NCBI RefSeq assembly: GCF_901709675.1
Contig: NW_023590221.1
Span: 1-64,000 of the forward strand
Source: Syngnathus acus
Taxonomy: Eukaryota > Chordata > Actinopteri > Syngnathiformes > Syngnathidae
Direction of reading: 5' to 3'
DNA: 64,000 bases
Below, piece after piece: positions 21,947-30,624 of the stretch. The translations under genes and the position numbers were made by a program. Position 1 is the stretch's first letter; the number at the start of each line of letters is the position of its first letter. Under the pieces are notes generated by a model that was given only the letters and a program-made list of their open reading frames with translations, was not told where the DNA came from and searched no databases.

Positions 21947-22018
21947 CCCCACCTGAGGACCGAACTCTTGACCTTCAAATTGTGAGACTGACATGCTAGT
22001 ACCTGCACTAATGAGGCT
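21947..22018 (-). pseudogene. tRNA-Met-type relic (anticodon read CAC)
   Basis: Reverse of CTGCCCCACCTGAGGACCG...AATGAGGC. Body similar to tRNA-Met, but the anticodon loop reads CTCACAA and several stem pairs are lost. Confidence 0.55.
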
Positions 22019-22224
22019 GTGCATTTGCAGTTTTACAATTCTTTTTTACTGTAAAATTGATCAAACCACCGGCCATTTCAATCAAACTGAACTTCACAGA
22101 AAGAAAAAGTGACTGTAAGTCTGAGCAACTCGGGTTAGGGAAGCCAACTAAGGTTTCAAACTGTGGCCAGGGTTTTCCAACTGGGGTTTCCAACGAGGAT
22201 GAGGGTTTCCAATTAGGGCTAGAG

Positions 22225-22376
22225 CAGGGGTGGCCAACCAGTCAGAGACTAAGAGCCACATTTTTTACTGTGTCATCGCAAAGAGCCACATCATACACAT
22301 GAGCACACATGAACACCCCCCCCCCCCACACACACACACACGCACACAAACACGCACGCGCACGCACGCGCACACG

Positions 22377-22435
<59 letters not shown>

Positions 22436-23375
22436 CTCTGCTCAGCCAAATTTATTGTGTGACATTATTATGTCACGCACCAACATGATAATGACAAATT
22501 GACTCCTACAGTACTAAAACCGCAGACCAAAGACCACATTTTCAACAATGAACATTGTGTGCATTGTCTCACACAGACAAACTCTCAGTTCAACAAATTC
22601 TACAAACAAAAACATAATACGTTTTTTCACTTACTATGTGTGGCGGGACAGACCATTCGTTTGAGTTCGTCGTTTTCAGGAGACAAGATTTCAATAACGT
22701 CACTGAGGCATATTTTAACGAACTCCACTTCATTGTATGGCTTTTTAGCCCGTGCAATGTTCCAAGCCAGTTGAAACAATGCAAGTGTGACAGTCTCTGA
22801 GTGCTTCGTAATTTTTTTGAAAAACTGTACCTATTTTTCTGCCTGACTTTTCAAAGTCTCCAAACTTGTGCCTGCGAAATTCAGTCCATTTTGCAAAGTC
22901 CTTATCGATATTGGCATGAAGTGAGCTGAAGTGGCGCTGACCATTTGAAGCTTTTAAATGCGCCAATGACGTCCGACATATCAGGCAGAATGGCTTGCCA
23001 TAGCATTCAACAAAAAACAACTTTAACTCTGTTAAAAACGTCCTGTGTTCATCGTCATATATTCGTTTAGCTGTGCATTTTTTCCTTGCCATTTTGGCAA
23101 GCGTCTTGTCAGCTTTTCTGGACCTAATGGGCCCCCGTAGTCAAAGTCGCCATTCATAAAAAAAGCGGGCAAAACCAATCTCTCTGTTTGTCCCTCCTCC
23201 TTTGCGGGATTTCACCTTCACGCGCATGCGCGTTTGACCAAAATACCATATTGAACTCAAGCGAAGCAAATACGCACGAAAAATAAACACAAATGTTGAT
23301 ATGAACGTAAAAGAGCCGCATGAAACTAGCCAAAGAGCCGCATGTGGCTCGCGAGCCGCGGGTTGGCCACCGCTG
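22225..23375 (-). mobile_element. hAT element with 8-bp target duplication
   Basis: Ends CAGGGGTGGCCAACC (22225) and GGTTGGCCACCGCTG (to 23375). Direct 8-bp repeats GGCTAGAG lie at 22217-22224 and 23376-23383. It carries an AC microsatellite (22318-22433) and a transposase N-terminal fragment (22745-23092, minus). It inserted into the TTTCCAACTAGGGCTAG minisatellite of the tRNA array. Confidence 0.88.
22745..23092 (-). pseudogene. hAT transposase N-terminal zinc-finger fragment (GTF2IRD2/ZBED-like)
   Basis: About 105 residues starting MARKKCTAKRIYDDEHRTF. It has a Cys2His2-like BED/SPIN-DOC-type finger (PFCLICRTSLAHLKASNGQRH...LHA) and a following WTEFRRHKFGDFEK segment. In full-length relatives this domain binds the terminal repeats. 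The catalytic RNase-H fold is absent and the frame ends near the right side of the element, so it is a deletion derivative. Confidence 0.7.
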
Positions 23376-23402
23376 GGCTAGAGTTAGGACTATATAAAAG
23401 TA

Positions 23403-23469
23403 TGCCCCGTGTGAGGGTCGAACTCACGACCTTCAGATTATGAGACTGACACGCCTGCGCCAACGACGC
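23403..23469 (-). pseudogene. tRNA-Met (CAT) with D-loop deletion
   Basis: Anticodon loop CTCATAA and T arm GTGAGTTCGACCCTCAC are intact, but about 6 nt are missing from the D loop (67 nt in total) and the acceptor has a mismatch. Confidence 0.7.
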
Positions 23470-23611
23470 TATGTTTTTGCATTTTGTGCAATTGTTTTTA
23501 CTGTAAAACTGATTCAACCACCGCCCATTTTGATCAAACTTAACTAGGCTAGGATTTCCAACTAGGACTTACAGGAAAGGCTAGTGTTAGGGTTGGACTA
23601 GATATAAATCA

Positions 23612-23684
23612 TGCGCCGTGTGAGGATCGAACTCTCGACTTTCATGTTACGACACTGACGCGCTACCGCCTGCGCCAACGAGAC
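23612..23684 (-). pseudogene. tRNA-Met-bodied copy, anticodon read CGT
   Basis: Full length (73 nt), but the anticodon stem (TCAGT/CATGA) has two mismatches and the acceptor one. The loop reads GTCGTAA. Probably decayed. Confidence 0.6.
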
Positions 23685-23864
23685 TTTGTGGCACCGGTCT
23701 TAAAATTCTTTTTTACTGTAAAAAAGATTCAACCACCGGCCATTTCCATCAAACTGAACTTCATCGAAAGAAAAAGTTACTTTTGTCTGAGCATTCTCAA
23801 ACTTCCAACTGGGGATGGGGTTTCCAACAAGGGCTCGAGTTAGGGTTAGGACTAAATAAAACAG

Positions 23865-23937
23865 AGCCCCGTGTGAGGGTTGAACTCACGACCTTCAGTT
23901 TACTAGACTGACACGCTACCGTCTGCGCTAACGAGGC
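23865..23937 (-). tRNA. tRNA with Met-type body and Thr anticodon (AGT)
   Basis: 73 nt. The acceptor stem GCCTCGT/ACGGGGC pairs 7/7, the anticodon stem TCAGT/ACTGA 5/5 and the T stem GTGAG/CTCAC 5/5. The loop CTAGTAA gives anticodon AGT, which reads Thr codons, while the body matches elongator tRNA-Met. The discriminator base is U, where Met has A. On its strand TTTT follows 4 nt after the end (CTGTTTTATTT), a possible RNA polymerase III terminator. Function is not shown; it is the best-paired member of the array. Confidence 0.7.
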
Positions 23938-24099
23938 CGTGAATAGTTGGTTTTACAAAGCTCTTTTACTGTAAAATTGATTCAACCACCGGCCATTTCA
24001 ATTAAACTCAACTTCACAGACAGAAAACTTTATTCTATTCTGAGCAACCTACTATCTTCTGAAATTGACAATGATTTTACTGTGGACTATGGAAAACAG

Positions 24100-24172
24100 C
24101 GCCCCGTGTGAGGGTCGAGCTCACAACCTTCAGATTTTGAGACTGATGCACGACCACTTGCACTAACAAGGT
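24100..24172 (-). pseudogene. tRNA-Met-bodied copy, anticodon read CAA
   Basis: 73 nt; the anticodon loop CTCAAAA would read CAA (Leu). The acceptor is damaged (ACCTTGT against ACGGGGC), so it is probably non-functional. Confidence 0.6.
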
Positions 24173-24321
24173 AACATGTCAATTGCATTACAATTCTCTT
24201 TTACTGTAAATTGATTAATCCACAGGCCATTTGTCTGGAACAATTGTGAACTTCACTTCCCACCAAAGGCTGCAGTCATCAGAAGTCGTTGCCATGTTTC
24301 ACTTGGTACAGTCTTTCACAT

Positions 24322-24394
24322 GGCTATGTGGCCTAATGGATAAGGCGTCTGACTTCGGATCAGAAGATTGAGGGTTCAAGTCCCTTCATGGTCA
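24322..24394 (+). tRNA. tRNA-Arg (anticodon TCG)
   Basis: 73 nt. The acceptor GGCTATG/CATGGTC pairs fully (two G-U), the anticodon stem TCTGA/TCAGA frames the loop CTTCGGA, and the T arm is GAGGG-TTCAAGT-CCCTT. The sequence tracks the vertebrate tRNA-Arg-TCG consensus closely. TTTAAT follows at once but there is no clear run of four Ts within 10 nt. Confidence 0.8.
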
Positions 24395-24569
24395 ATTTAA
24401 TATTATTTATATGAGATCAACGACTTTATTTCAGTCTGAAGCAACTCTTGTATACTGTCAGAAAGGGTTTTGGTTTCTGATTTATTTTTTTGTTGTGTTG
24501 ACTCCCCCCCAATCTCCGTTTTAAGTGCAAAAAGTGACAAAAACCAAAAGAAAAAATGCTTTCTCTATT

Positions 24570-24720
24570 ACACACTAGGGCCAGCGTTTCCAACTAGGGC
24601 TAGGGTTTCCAACGAGGGCTCCAACTCCGGGTAGGGTTTCAAACTAGGAATTCCAACTGGGGCAAGGGTTTCCAATTAGGGTTTCCAACTTGGGCTGGGG
24701 TTTCCAACTAGAGACAACAT
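24570..24720 (+). repeat. TTTCCAACTAGGG minisatellite
   Basis: Irregular repeats of GGGTTTCCAACTAGGG, also at 21849-21925, 22140-22220 and 23800-23850. It resembles decayed telomere-type repeat and always lies beside tRNA-like sequence. Confidence 0.6.
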
Positions 24721-24870
24721 TGGACAGCTGCCACTTGTTGGGAACCTTTAAATGTTTAGTCTTATCAACGAATGTGTTTCAGAGGCTAGATTTAAAACGT
24801 GGCTGCTGGTTTTCGTGAACCAAACCCATTAAAAAAAAGTGAAAGAATGAAACAACTCTCAATAGCAGAA

Positions 24871-24943
24871 GCCTGGTTAGCTCAGTTGGGAGAGCATGAG
24901 ACTCTTAATCTCATGGTCGTGGGTTCAAGCCACACGTTGGGCG
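24871..24943 (+). tRNA. tRNA-Lys (anticodon CTT)
   Basis: 73 nt. Acceptor GCCTGGT/GTTGGGC pairs with wobbles, anticodon stem TGAGA/TCTCA is perfect around CTCTTAA. The T stem GTGGG/CACAC has one mismatch compared with the vertebrate consensus. It is either functional or very recently decayed. Confidence 0.7.
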
Positions 24944-25002
24944 TCCCTGCTTGTTGGGAGCCGTTGAATTCTTAGTCTTATCAGTCTTTAAAAATTTCAG
25001 AT

Positions 25003-25076
25003 GGCGATGTGGCCTCATGGATAAGGCGTCTGACTTCGGATCAAATGATTGGAGCGTTCGAGTCCCTTCATAGTCA
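25003..25076 (+). pseudogene. tRNA-Arg (TCG) relic
   Basis: Matches 24322-24394, but the anticodon stem 3' side (TCAAA) and the T stem (GAGCG/CCCTT) are mispaired. Confidence 0.7.
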
Positions 25077-25133
25077 ATTGATGTGTCATGCTTTAGAAAT
25101 CCAAAACTTTACTTCAGTCTGAACCAACTCTTG

Positions 25134-26940
25134 ATTGAGTGATTGAACTTTATTCATCCCACAGCGGGGAAATTCACTTGTCACAGCAGCGCATATGAGT
25201 GCAAGAATAATACGAGTGCAAGAATAAAACAAGTGCCAGAATTACAAAAAGGGTAAATAACAGACAAGGATAAACACAAGTGCTGCTAGTAGAGACGAAA
25301 CACATTCATTTTATCAGGTGGCATGCATGTTGTAAAGTCTGACAGCAGAGGGAATGAAGGACCTGCGGAACCGTTCCTTCCTACACCGAGGGTGCAAAAG
25401 TCTGCCGCTAAAGGAGCTGCTCAGGGACCGCACAATCTCATGGAGGGGGTGAGAGGTGTTGTCCATGATGGATTTAAGCTTAATCAACGTCCTCCTCTCA
25501 CCCACAACCTCAATGGAGTCCAGGGGACAGCCTAGAACAGAGCTCGCTCTTCTGACCATCTTATTCAGTCTCCCCTTGTCCCAGTCAGTACTGCCCCCAC
25601 CCCAGCTGACCACAGCGTAGATGATGGCCGAGGCCACCACAGAGTCATAGAAGGTCCGTAGAAGAGCCCTGCACACACCGAAGGACCTCAGTCTCCTCAG
25701 CAGGTGGAGGCGACTCTGGCCCTTTTTGTACAGGGCGTGGGTGTGATCAGTCCAGTCCAGTTTGTTGTTAAAGCGAACACCCAGTAATTTGTAGTTCTCC
25801 ACTACCTCAATGCCCGATCCCTGGATGTTCACCGGAGTGAAGATGGGTGCTGTCCTCCCGAAGCTCACAATCAACTCCTTCGTCTTGCTGGTGTTCAGCT
25901 GAAGCTGGTTGAGCTCACACCAGCTGACAAAGTCCTTGATGACCAATCTATATTACAGATCGTTCCCCTACGAGACATTTCCAACAATGGCCGTGTCGTC
26001 GGAAAACTTCTGGATGTGGCAGTGAGCGGTGTCGTGGGTAAAGTCTGAAGTGAACAGGGTGAAAAGGAAAGGAGAGAGCACCGTGCCCTGGGGGACACCC
26101 GTGCTGCAGCGCACCACGTCGGACTCACAGCGATGTAACCTCACATACTGCGGCCGGTCGGTGAGGAAGTCCGTTGTCCATGCAGCCAGGCGCTGGTCCA
26201 CACCCGCCTTCTCCATTTTTACCCGAAGCAGTGACGGCTGGATGGTGTTAAAAGCGCTGGAGAAATCGAAGAACATGATCCTCCCAGTGCTCCTGTTGTC
26301 CTCCAGGTGAAGCAGTGTTCTGTGCAGTCAATAAATCACTGCATCGTCCACCCCAACACCAGGCCGGTAAGCAAACTGCAGGGGGTCCAGCTGCGCTCCC
26401 ACTAATGAACGCAGGTGACCCAGGATGATCCTCTCCATAGTCTTCATCAGGTGGGAAGTCAAGGCAATAGGCCTGAAGTGGTTAGGCTCCTTGGGGCGCG
26501 GCACCTTCGGTACAGGGACCACGCAGGAGGTCTTCCACAGTCCTGGGACCTTGTTCAGGCTCAGGTTGAACAGGTACCTGACCACACCACTCAGCTGGTC
26601 CACACAGTCCCTGAGCAGTCTCGGCCAGATGCCGTCTGGGCCCGGGGTCTTCTCTGCCTCGATCTTTCTGAGGTGACTCCTCACCTGAAGATCTGTAAAG
26701 GAGAGGGGGATGTCGGAAGACCGGGGTGATGGAATGGAGAGGGTGGTTGAGAGGGGGTTGGTGAGCTGGCGTGGGGGCTGGAGTGTCGAAGGTGGCAGAA
26801 TGAGGTGCGGAGCGAGGTGAAGGGACGGGAGGGAGGCGGAATCAAATCTGTTGAAGAACAGATTGAGTTCATCCACCCGGTCCTTGTCCCCATAAGCTGG
26901 TTTCCGATCAGCCCCTTTACCATGGCCCGAGATGGACTGC
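25134..26940 (-). mobile_element. Rex1-type LINE, 5'-truncated and decayed
   Basis: Minus-strand pieces at 26328-26935, 25968-26276 and 25314-25946, separated by frameshifts and stops, cover the region before the RT domain, most of RT and the C-terminus. It ends in TTTATTCATCCCACAGCGGGG (inverted) near 25150. It separates the tRNA-Arg relic at 25003 from the CAAAAACCAAAAGAAAAAATGC repeat at 26970 that normally follows tRNA-Arg here (compare 24530). Confidence 0.75.
25314..26935 (-). pseudogene. Rex1-type reverse transcriptase, multiply broken
   Basis: Visible motifs in order are VDELNLFFNRFDS, EKTPGPDGIWPRLLRDC, VVPVPKVPRP, PIALTSHLMKTMERI, LDPLQFAYRPGVGVDDA, FFDFSSAFNTI, GVPQGTVLSPFLF, FSDDTAIVG (the catalytic box, with S-D-D), KTKELIVSFGR, YKLLGVRFNNKLDW and a C-terminal FRRSFIPSAVRLYN. 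A stop sits at the end of DDAVIY (26328) and others near 25970 and 25946. The protein would copy LINE RNA at a nicked target. The motif set matches Rex1/Babar better than L2. No endonuclease remains. Confidence 0.78.
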
Positions 26941-27409
26941 AGACCCCTCCAATGTCAGTTATAAGTTCAACAAAAACCAAAAGAAAAAATGCCAAGTTTT
27001 CTCTGTTGCAGATGTTTTGGTGTGTTGATCACTAAAACAATGTTAAAATGAGGAGGCCTGAAAGCACTGCTTTTACAATTCAGGAATATACAAACGTTTT
27101 GTGTGCCAAATCTTCATTACAGCCAATAGCAGAATCCTGATTAAAGGTACAAAAAGACAGGCAATGACTATGTGTGTCCGCTGGTTCTTCTCTGCAACAC
27201 AGGAAGTTTGCATTAACAGGGACACTACAGTTGTGCCCATCGGCAAAAGGCAGCCCCCAACTACCACATGAGTAGCCGACAGGCCTGTTCTAAAACAGCT
27301 CACTGATGAGGACGTATTATTTTCAAGGAATAGTTGTACTAGGTTCATCTTGTTTTTTCCTTTTCAATTACTTCACTGGTTCTTCTATATCAAACAAATT
27401 TCTTAGGTT

Positions 27410-27660
27410 CATTTACCTGACATGTTTCGGCGGGTTCTTCCGCCTTCATCCGTCTGACATGCCCCACTTGCCGCAGGGGGCCAGGGGCCGCAGGCCCCCC
27501 CCAATGGGGGCGCAGTGGGCCGGGGGCCACTTGCCCCAATTGGGGGATGCAGGGGCCACAGGCCCCTATTGGGGGCCACAGGGCCCACAGGCCCTACTTG
27601 GGGGCCGCAGAGGGCCAGGGACAACACCCCAGAGGGGGCTCAGGGGGAAAAGCTCCCTGG
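27410..27660. repeat. GC-rich diverged tandem repeat (GGGGGCCACAGGCCC-like)
   Basis: 27470-27640 holds several imperfect copies of TTGGGGGC(C)(A/G)CAGG(G)GCC. The preceding 27350-27420 shows nothing recognisable. Confidence 0.6.
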
Positions 27661-27777
27661 AAACTCCTGCATTTTGGCAGTATAGCAACCCCAAAACCAT
27701 TAATTTCATCACTCGATTTCAACAGTTTTGTTAAAAAAATATTCCTGCTTGGTGGGCTGCCAAGGTGAATATAATAC

Positions 27778-28220
27778 AGTCAAGCCTCGGTTTTCGACCA
27801 CAATCCGTTCCAGAAGGCGGTTCGAGAAGCGAATCGGTCGAATTCCGAATCTATCTTTCCCATTCCAAATAATGGAACATTTTTAATCCGTTCCAAGACT
27901 TTTTTAAGCATTTTTTCATTTGCGCATTTTTGTCCGATCGCGCAACTGCAGCGCACCGCCGAACGCGCAACAGTAGCGCGTTGCCGACCGCGTAACTGCA
28001 CCGCGCTGGTTGCATTATTGTGACAGAGCCGTCACTGAAATTTAGAAAATATTTTTAAACTCCTGATGTACTTTCCAATATTCAAGTGGACCTAAGTGCG
28101 CAGGGAGCTTAATATATTCCGATCGCGCAACCGCAGCGCGCCGGGCGCTCACTGTCGCATTGCTTTAAAAGCGTCTTTGTGTTCCGAGTTGTAAAATGAC
28201 GCTGCTCTCGAGCCATGCCC
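27778..28220 (-). mobile_element. pogo/Tigger-like non-autonomous element, one end
   Basis: Begins at TA with CAGTCAAGCCTCGGTTTTCGACC. It contains, inverted, the same interior as 57075-57642 (GCGCAACTGCAGCGC, GTGGACCTAAGTGCGCAGGGAGCTTAAT). The other end is not clear. There is no intact ORF. Confidence 0.7.
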
Positions 28221-28571
28221 ATCTGAAGCAGTTCGTGATCCCGTTTGACTTGTCTATTTCCCTGGCACGATCCTCGTCTTTTTTCTCTAAAACCTTCGGC
28301 ATGCTGGCTAAAACCTTTGCTAATCAGGCAAATGAGTAGGCAAATGATGTGACGATAGTAGCGCCAAAATGCTGCCGAAAATAATTCAGTTGTTGTCGCA
28401 ATACTGCTGCCAGCCCCCCCATATACTATAACTACGCAGATCCGATGATCCCTAAGACTTGAGATGAGACAAAATTGGAAAGACTTTTTTGTTGACAGTG
28501 TCTGTGAGTTACTTCAAAAAAAAAAGTTCACAAAAAGTACACATAGCTAATGTTGACCACAAAATGGCATG

Positions 28572-28941
28572 TGAGCTAGCCAGGAGTCCTGGAATCTTCT
28601 GATCTGTAGACAGATGCGTTATCCATTGCTCCACTCGCCCCACGGGAATATGTGGCTTGTAAACTTGTGTGTAACACTTTTGCAAAAATGAAAAAAAAAA
28701 AAAAATTGGTGACATTATTTGAATACGCCATGATGCTTTATCCATTGCGCCACTCGCCCAACAAGTTACGGCTATTGACCGTAAACTTGTGTGGAAAATC
28801 GTCATTGTCCAAAAGATGGCAGTTTAGCAAGAGTGACCAAGGTACAAATTCCACAAAGCAATTTGATTATGCCATGACCAAGATGTTAACTGGGGTTGCT
28901 GCGGCCACAACGCAGAGTACTAACCACTATACGATCGTGGC
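28572..28941 (-). pseudogene. tRNA-Arg and tRNA-His relic module, copy 2
   Basis: 28572-28640 is a reverse tRNA-Arg lacking part of the T arm. 28728-28760 is a reverse tRNA-Arg 5' half. 28870-28941 is a reverse tRNA-His (anticodon GTG, loop TTGTGGC) with a good anticodon stem (CTGCG/CGCAG) but one acceptor mismatch and a degraded T loop (TTAACAT). A further His-like scrap lies at 28975-29030. The spacer repeats that at 1500-1600. Confidence 0.65.
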
Positions 28942-29038
28942 CAATATGCACAACTGATTTAATGGTCCTGCATACAATCGTGTAGTGTTTAATTCCGTTG
29001 TGTTCGATTCGAATCTGGGTCATGGCATAATCAAATTA

Positions 29039-29115
29039 CCGTTTTTTTCCATGTATAATGCGCAAAATTTAACTAATTTATTGTCCTAAAATCTGGGGTG
29101 CGCATTATACATGGG
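29039..29115 (+). repeat. Short inverted-repeat element (GTATAATGCGCA ends)
   Basis: ACCGTTTTTTTCCATGTATAATGCGCA at 29040 is inverted at 29094-29112 (GGTGCGCATTATACATGG), about 35 bp apart. This could be a compact MITE or the two ends of a deleted element. Confidence 0.6.
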
Positions 29116-29599
29116 TACAATTTTTTTTAATTTTTTTTTTATTTATTTATTTTTTGTGAAGAAAATCATGGTACAACAATTTTTGAAGAAAATCTTGTCA
29201 CGGATGGTTCTTTACAACGTCACTTTCCTCTCTTTTCATTTTAACCTAACTGATCGCGGTGGTGCCTTTCTGGGCAGTCGGAGAAATCAACGCCAACAAA
29301 AAAAATACATCCAGCCTAGTTAAGAAATCACCAGAAAGATCACCATGACAATTGTGAATAATAAATAAATAATTATTATATATATTATATATCTAATTAT
29401 TTTAATAATAAATAATTGTGATAAATAACTGGAACATCACTCAAATATTGGTGATCCAGTTGAGAGTCTCACATATTTCTTCGCTATTGAGTTTGCTACT
29501 GCATGTGCAGTGATACTGACCGGCAGAATAACATCCGGTTGTTCCCAAAGATGATCTTTTTTCTGAAATAATTTTATGTTTACGGACTTAAGTAACCCG

Positions 29600-29845
29600 G
29601 CCGGGTCATACCAAAGACTATAAAAATGGGACCCATTGCCTCCCTGCTTGGCACTCAGCATTAAGGGTTGGAATTGGGGGGTTAGATCACCAAATGATTC
29701 CCGAGCGCAGCGCCGCTGCTGCTCACTGCTCCCCTCTCCCCCAGGGGATGGATCAAAATCACACGGGGATGGGTCAAATGCAGAGGACAAATTTCACCAC
29801 ACCCAGACGCGTGTGTGACGATCATTGGGACTTTAAAAAAAAAAA
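29600..29845 (+). repeat. Teleost SINE-like repeat with A-rich tail
   Basis: Contains CTGCTTGGCACTCAGCATTA, CTGCTGCTCACTGCTCCCCT and GATCATTGGGACTTTA followed by an A16 run. An inverted copy is at 59435-59582. It encodes nothing. Confidence 0.7.
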
Positions 29846-30009
29846 AAAAACGTTGGAAACTTTGGAATCCAAAGTGCTTCACTGTCGGCTCCCCTTTCAC
29901 GTGCCTGCTCTGCTCACAACACAGCACGCCGCGTACTGCTCCCGGAAAGAGGAAGCAAGCAACAATGAACTGGATTTCAAAATAAAGTCGCGTCTAATGT
30001 CCGAGGTCA

Positions 30010-30114
30010 AACACGGCGATATAAATCGATGTTTACGTTTAGCATCGATGTCAATAAATCGTAGAGCATTATATCGATTAATCGATGTGTATCGATGAAT
30101 CGTTACACCCCTAG
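30010..30114 (-). repeat. hAT-type MITE end rich in ATCGAT
   Basis: On the minus strand it starts CTAGGGGTGTAACGATTCATCG and continues with repeated ATCGAT/TCGATT blocks. The GGGGTGTAACG start is a common fish hAT terminus. The left limit is not defined. Confidence 0.55.
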
Positions 30115-30452
30115 TTGATATCATTACATCGTAAGATGGCGCCGCGGATGGCCACCTCGGTGACTCGCTCTATATTTATTATTTTACATCTTTTTAACCT
30201 CACTTTGTATCATACTTCCGGTTTGCCACATAGAGCGCCGCAGCGTCACTTGAGAGAGGATCTACATTCCTACATTTCTATATGCTTTTCTAATTTTTCC
30301 TCGCTTTTTACGTTTTTTACTCCAGTTTTGGGAGTTTACTATTGTTGAAAGTCACGGACCGTCAATTCCTGCCATTTCAACCACGTCACTGTTTGGCTCT
30401 CAGCGGAGGCTTCGTGGCTGTTTGTCTACCGTCGATCATCGGACACGTAAGT

Positions 30453-30602
30453 ATGGCTGCGGATCAAGAGGTTTGTACGGCTTTGTGCACCAACTGCACC
30501 CTTCTCTTAGAGAGGTTGTCCCTGCTAGAGGGACATGTCCGCCAGCTTGAGGAGAATAGTGTGATAACAGTAGATTTTGGCGGACACAGATGCGGACTGT
30601 AG
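30453..30602 (+). pseudogene. CR1-type ORF1 N-terminus
   Basis: About 50 residues starting MAADQEVCTALCTNCTLLLE; a paired Cys start and a short Leu-rich coiled-coil (LLERLSLLEGHVRQLEE) are visible. It ends at a stop at 30600. In the family this precedes a region with an esterase-like (SGNH) fold, whose remnant here lies beyond the inserted L2, at 33930-34140. Confidence 0.6.
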
Positions 30603-30624
30603 TCAGCCCGCTAGCCCAGTTAGC

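Larger units (their letters stand above)
21760..24270. repeat. Tandem array of tRNA-Met-bodied units
   Basis: Units of roughly 230-280 bp. Each has a minus-strand tRNA with a Met-type body, then TTTTACTGTAAAATTGATTCAACCACCGGCCATTT-like spacer, TCTGAGCAACC, and TTTCCAACTAGGG minisatellite. tRNA-like sequences are at 21947-22018, 23403-23469, 23612-23684, 23865-23937 and 24100-24172. A 1.15-kb hAT element interrupts the array at 22225. Confidence 0.8.

Noticed and set aside
23612-23684. Functional Thr (CGT) tRNA
   Set aside because: Two anticodon-stem and one acceptor mismatches point to decay.
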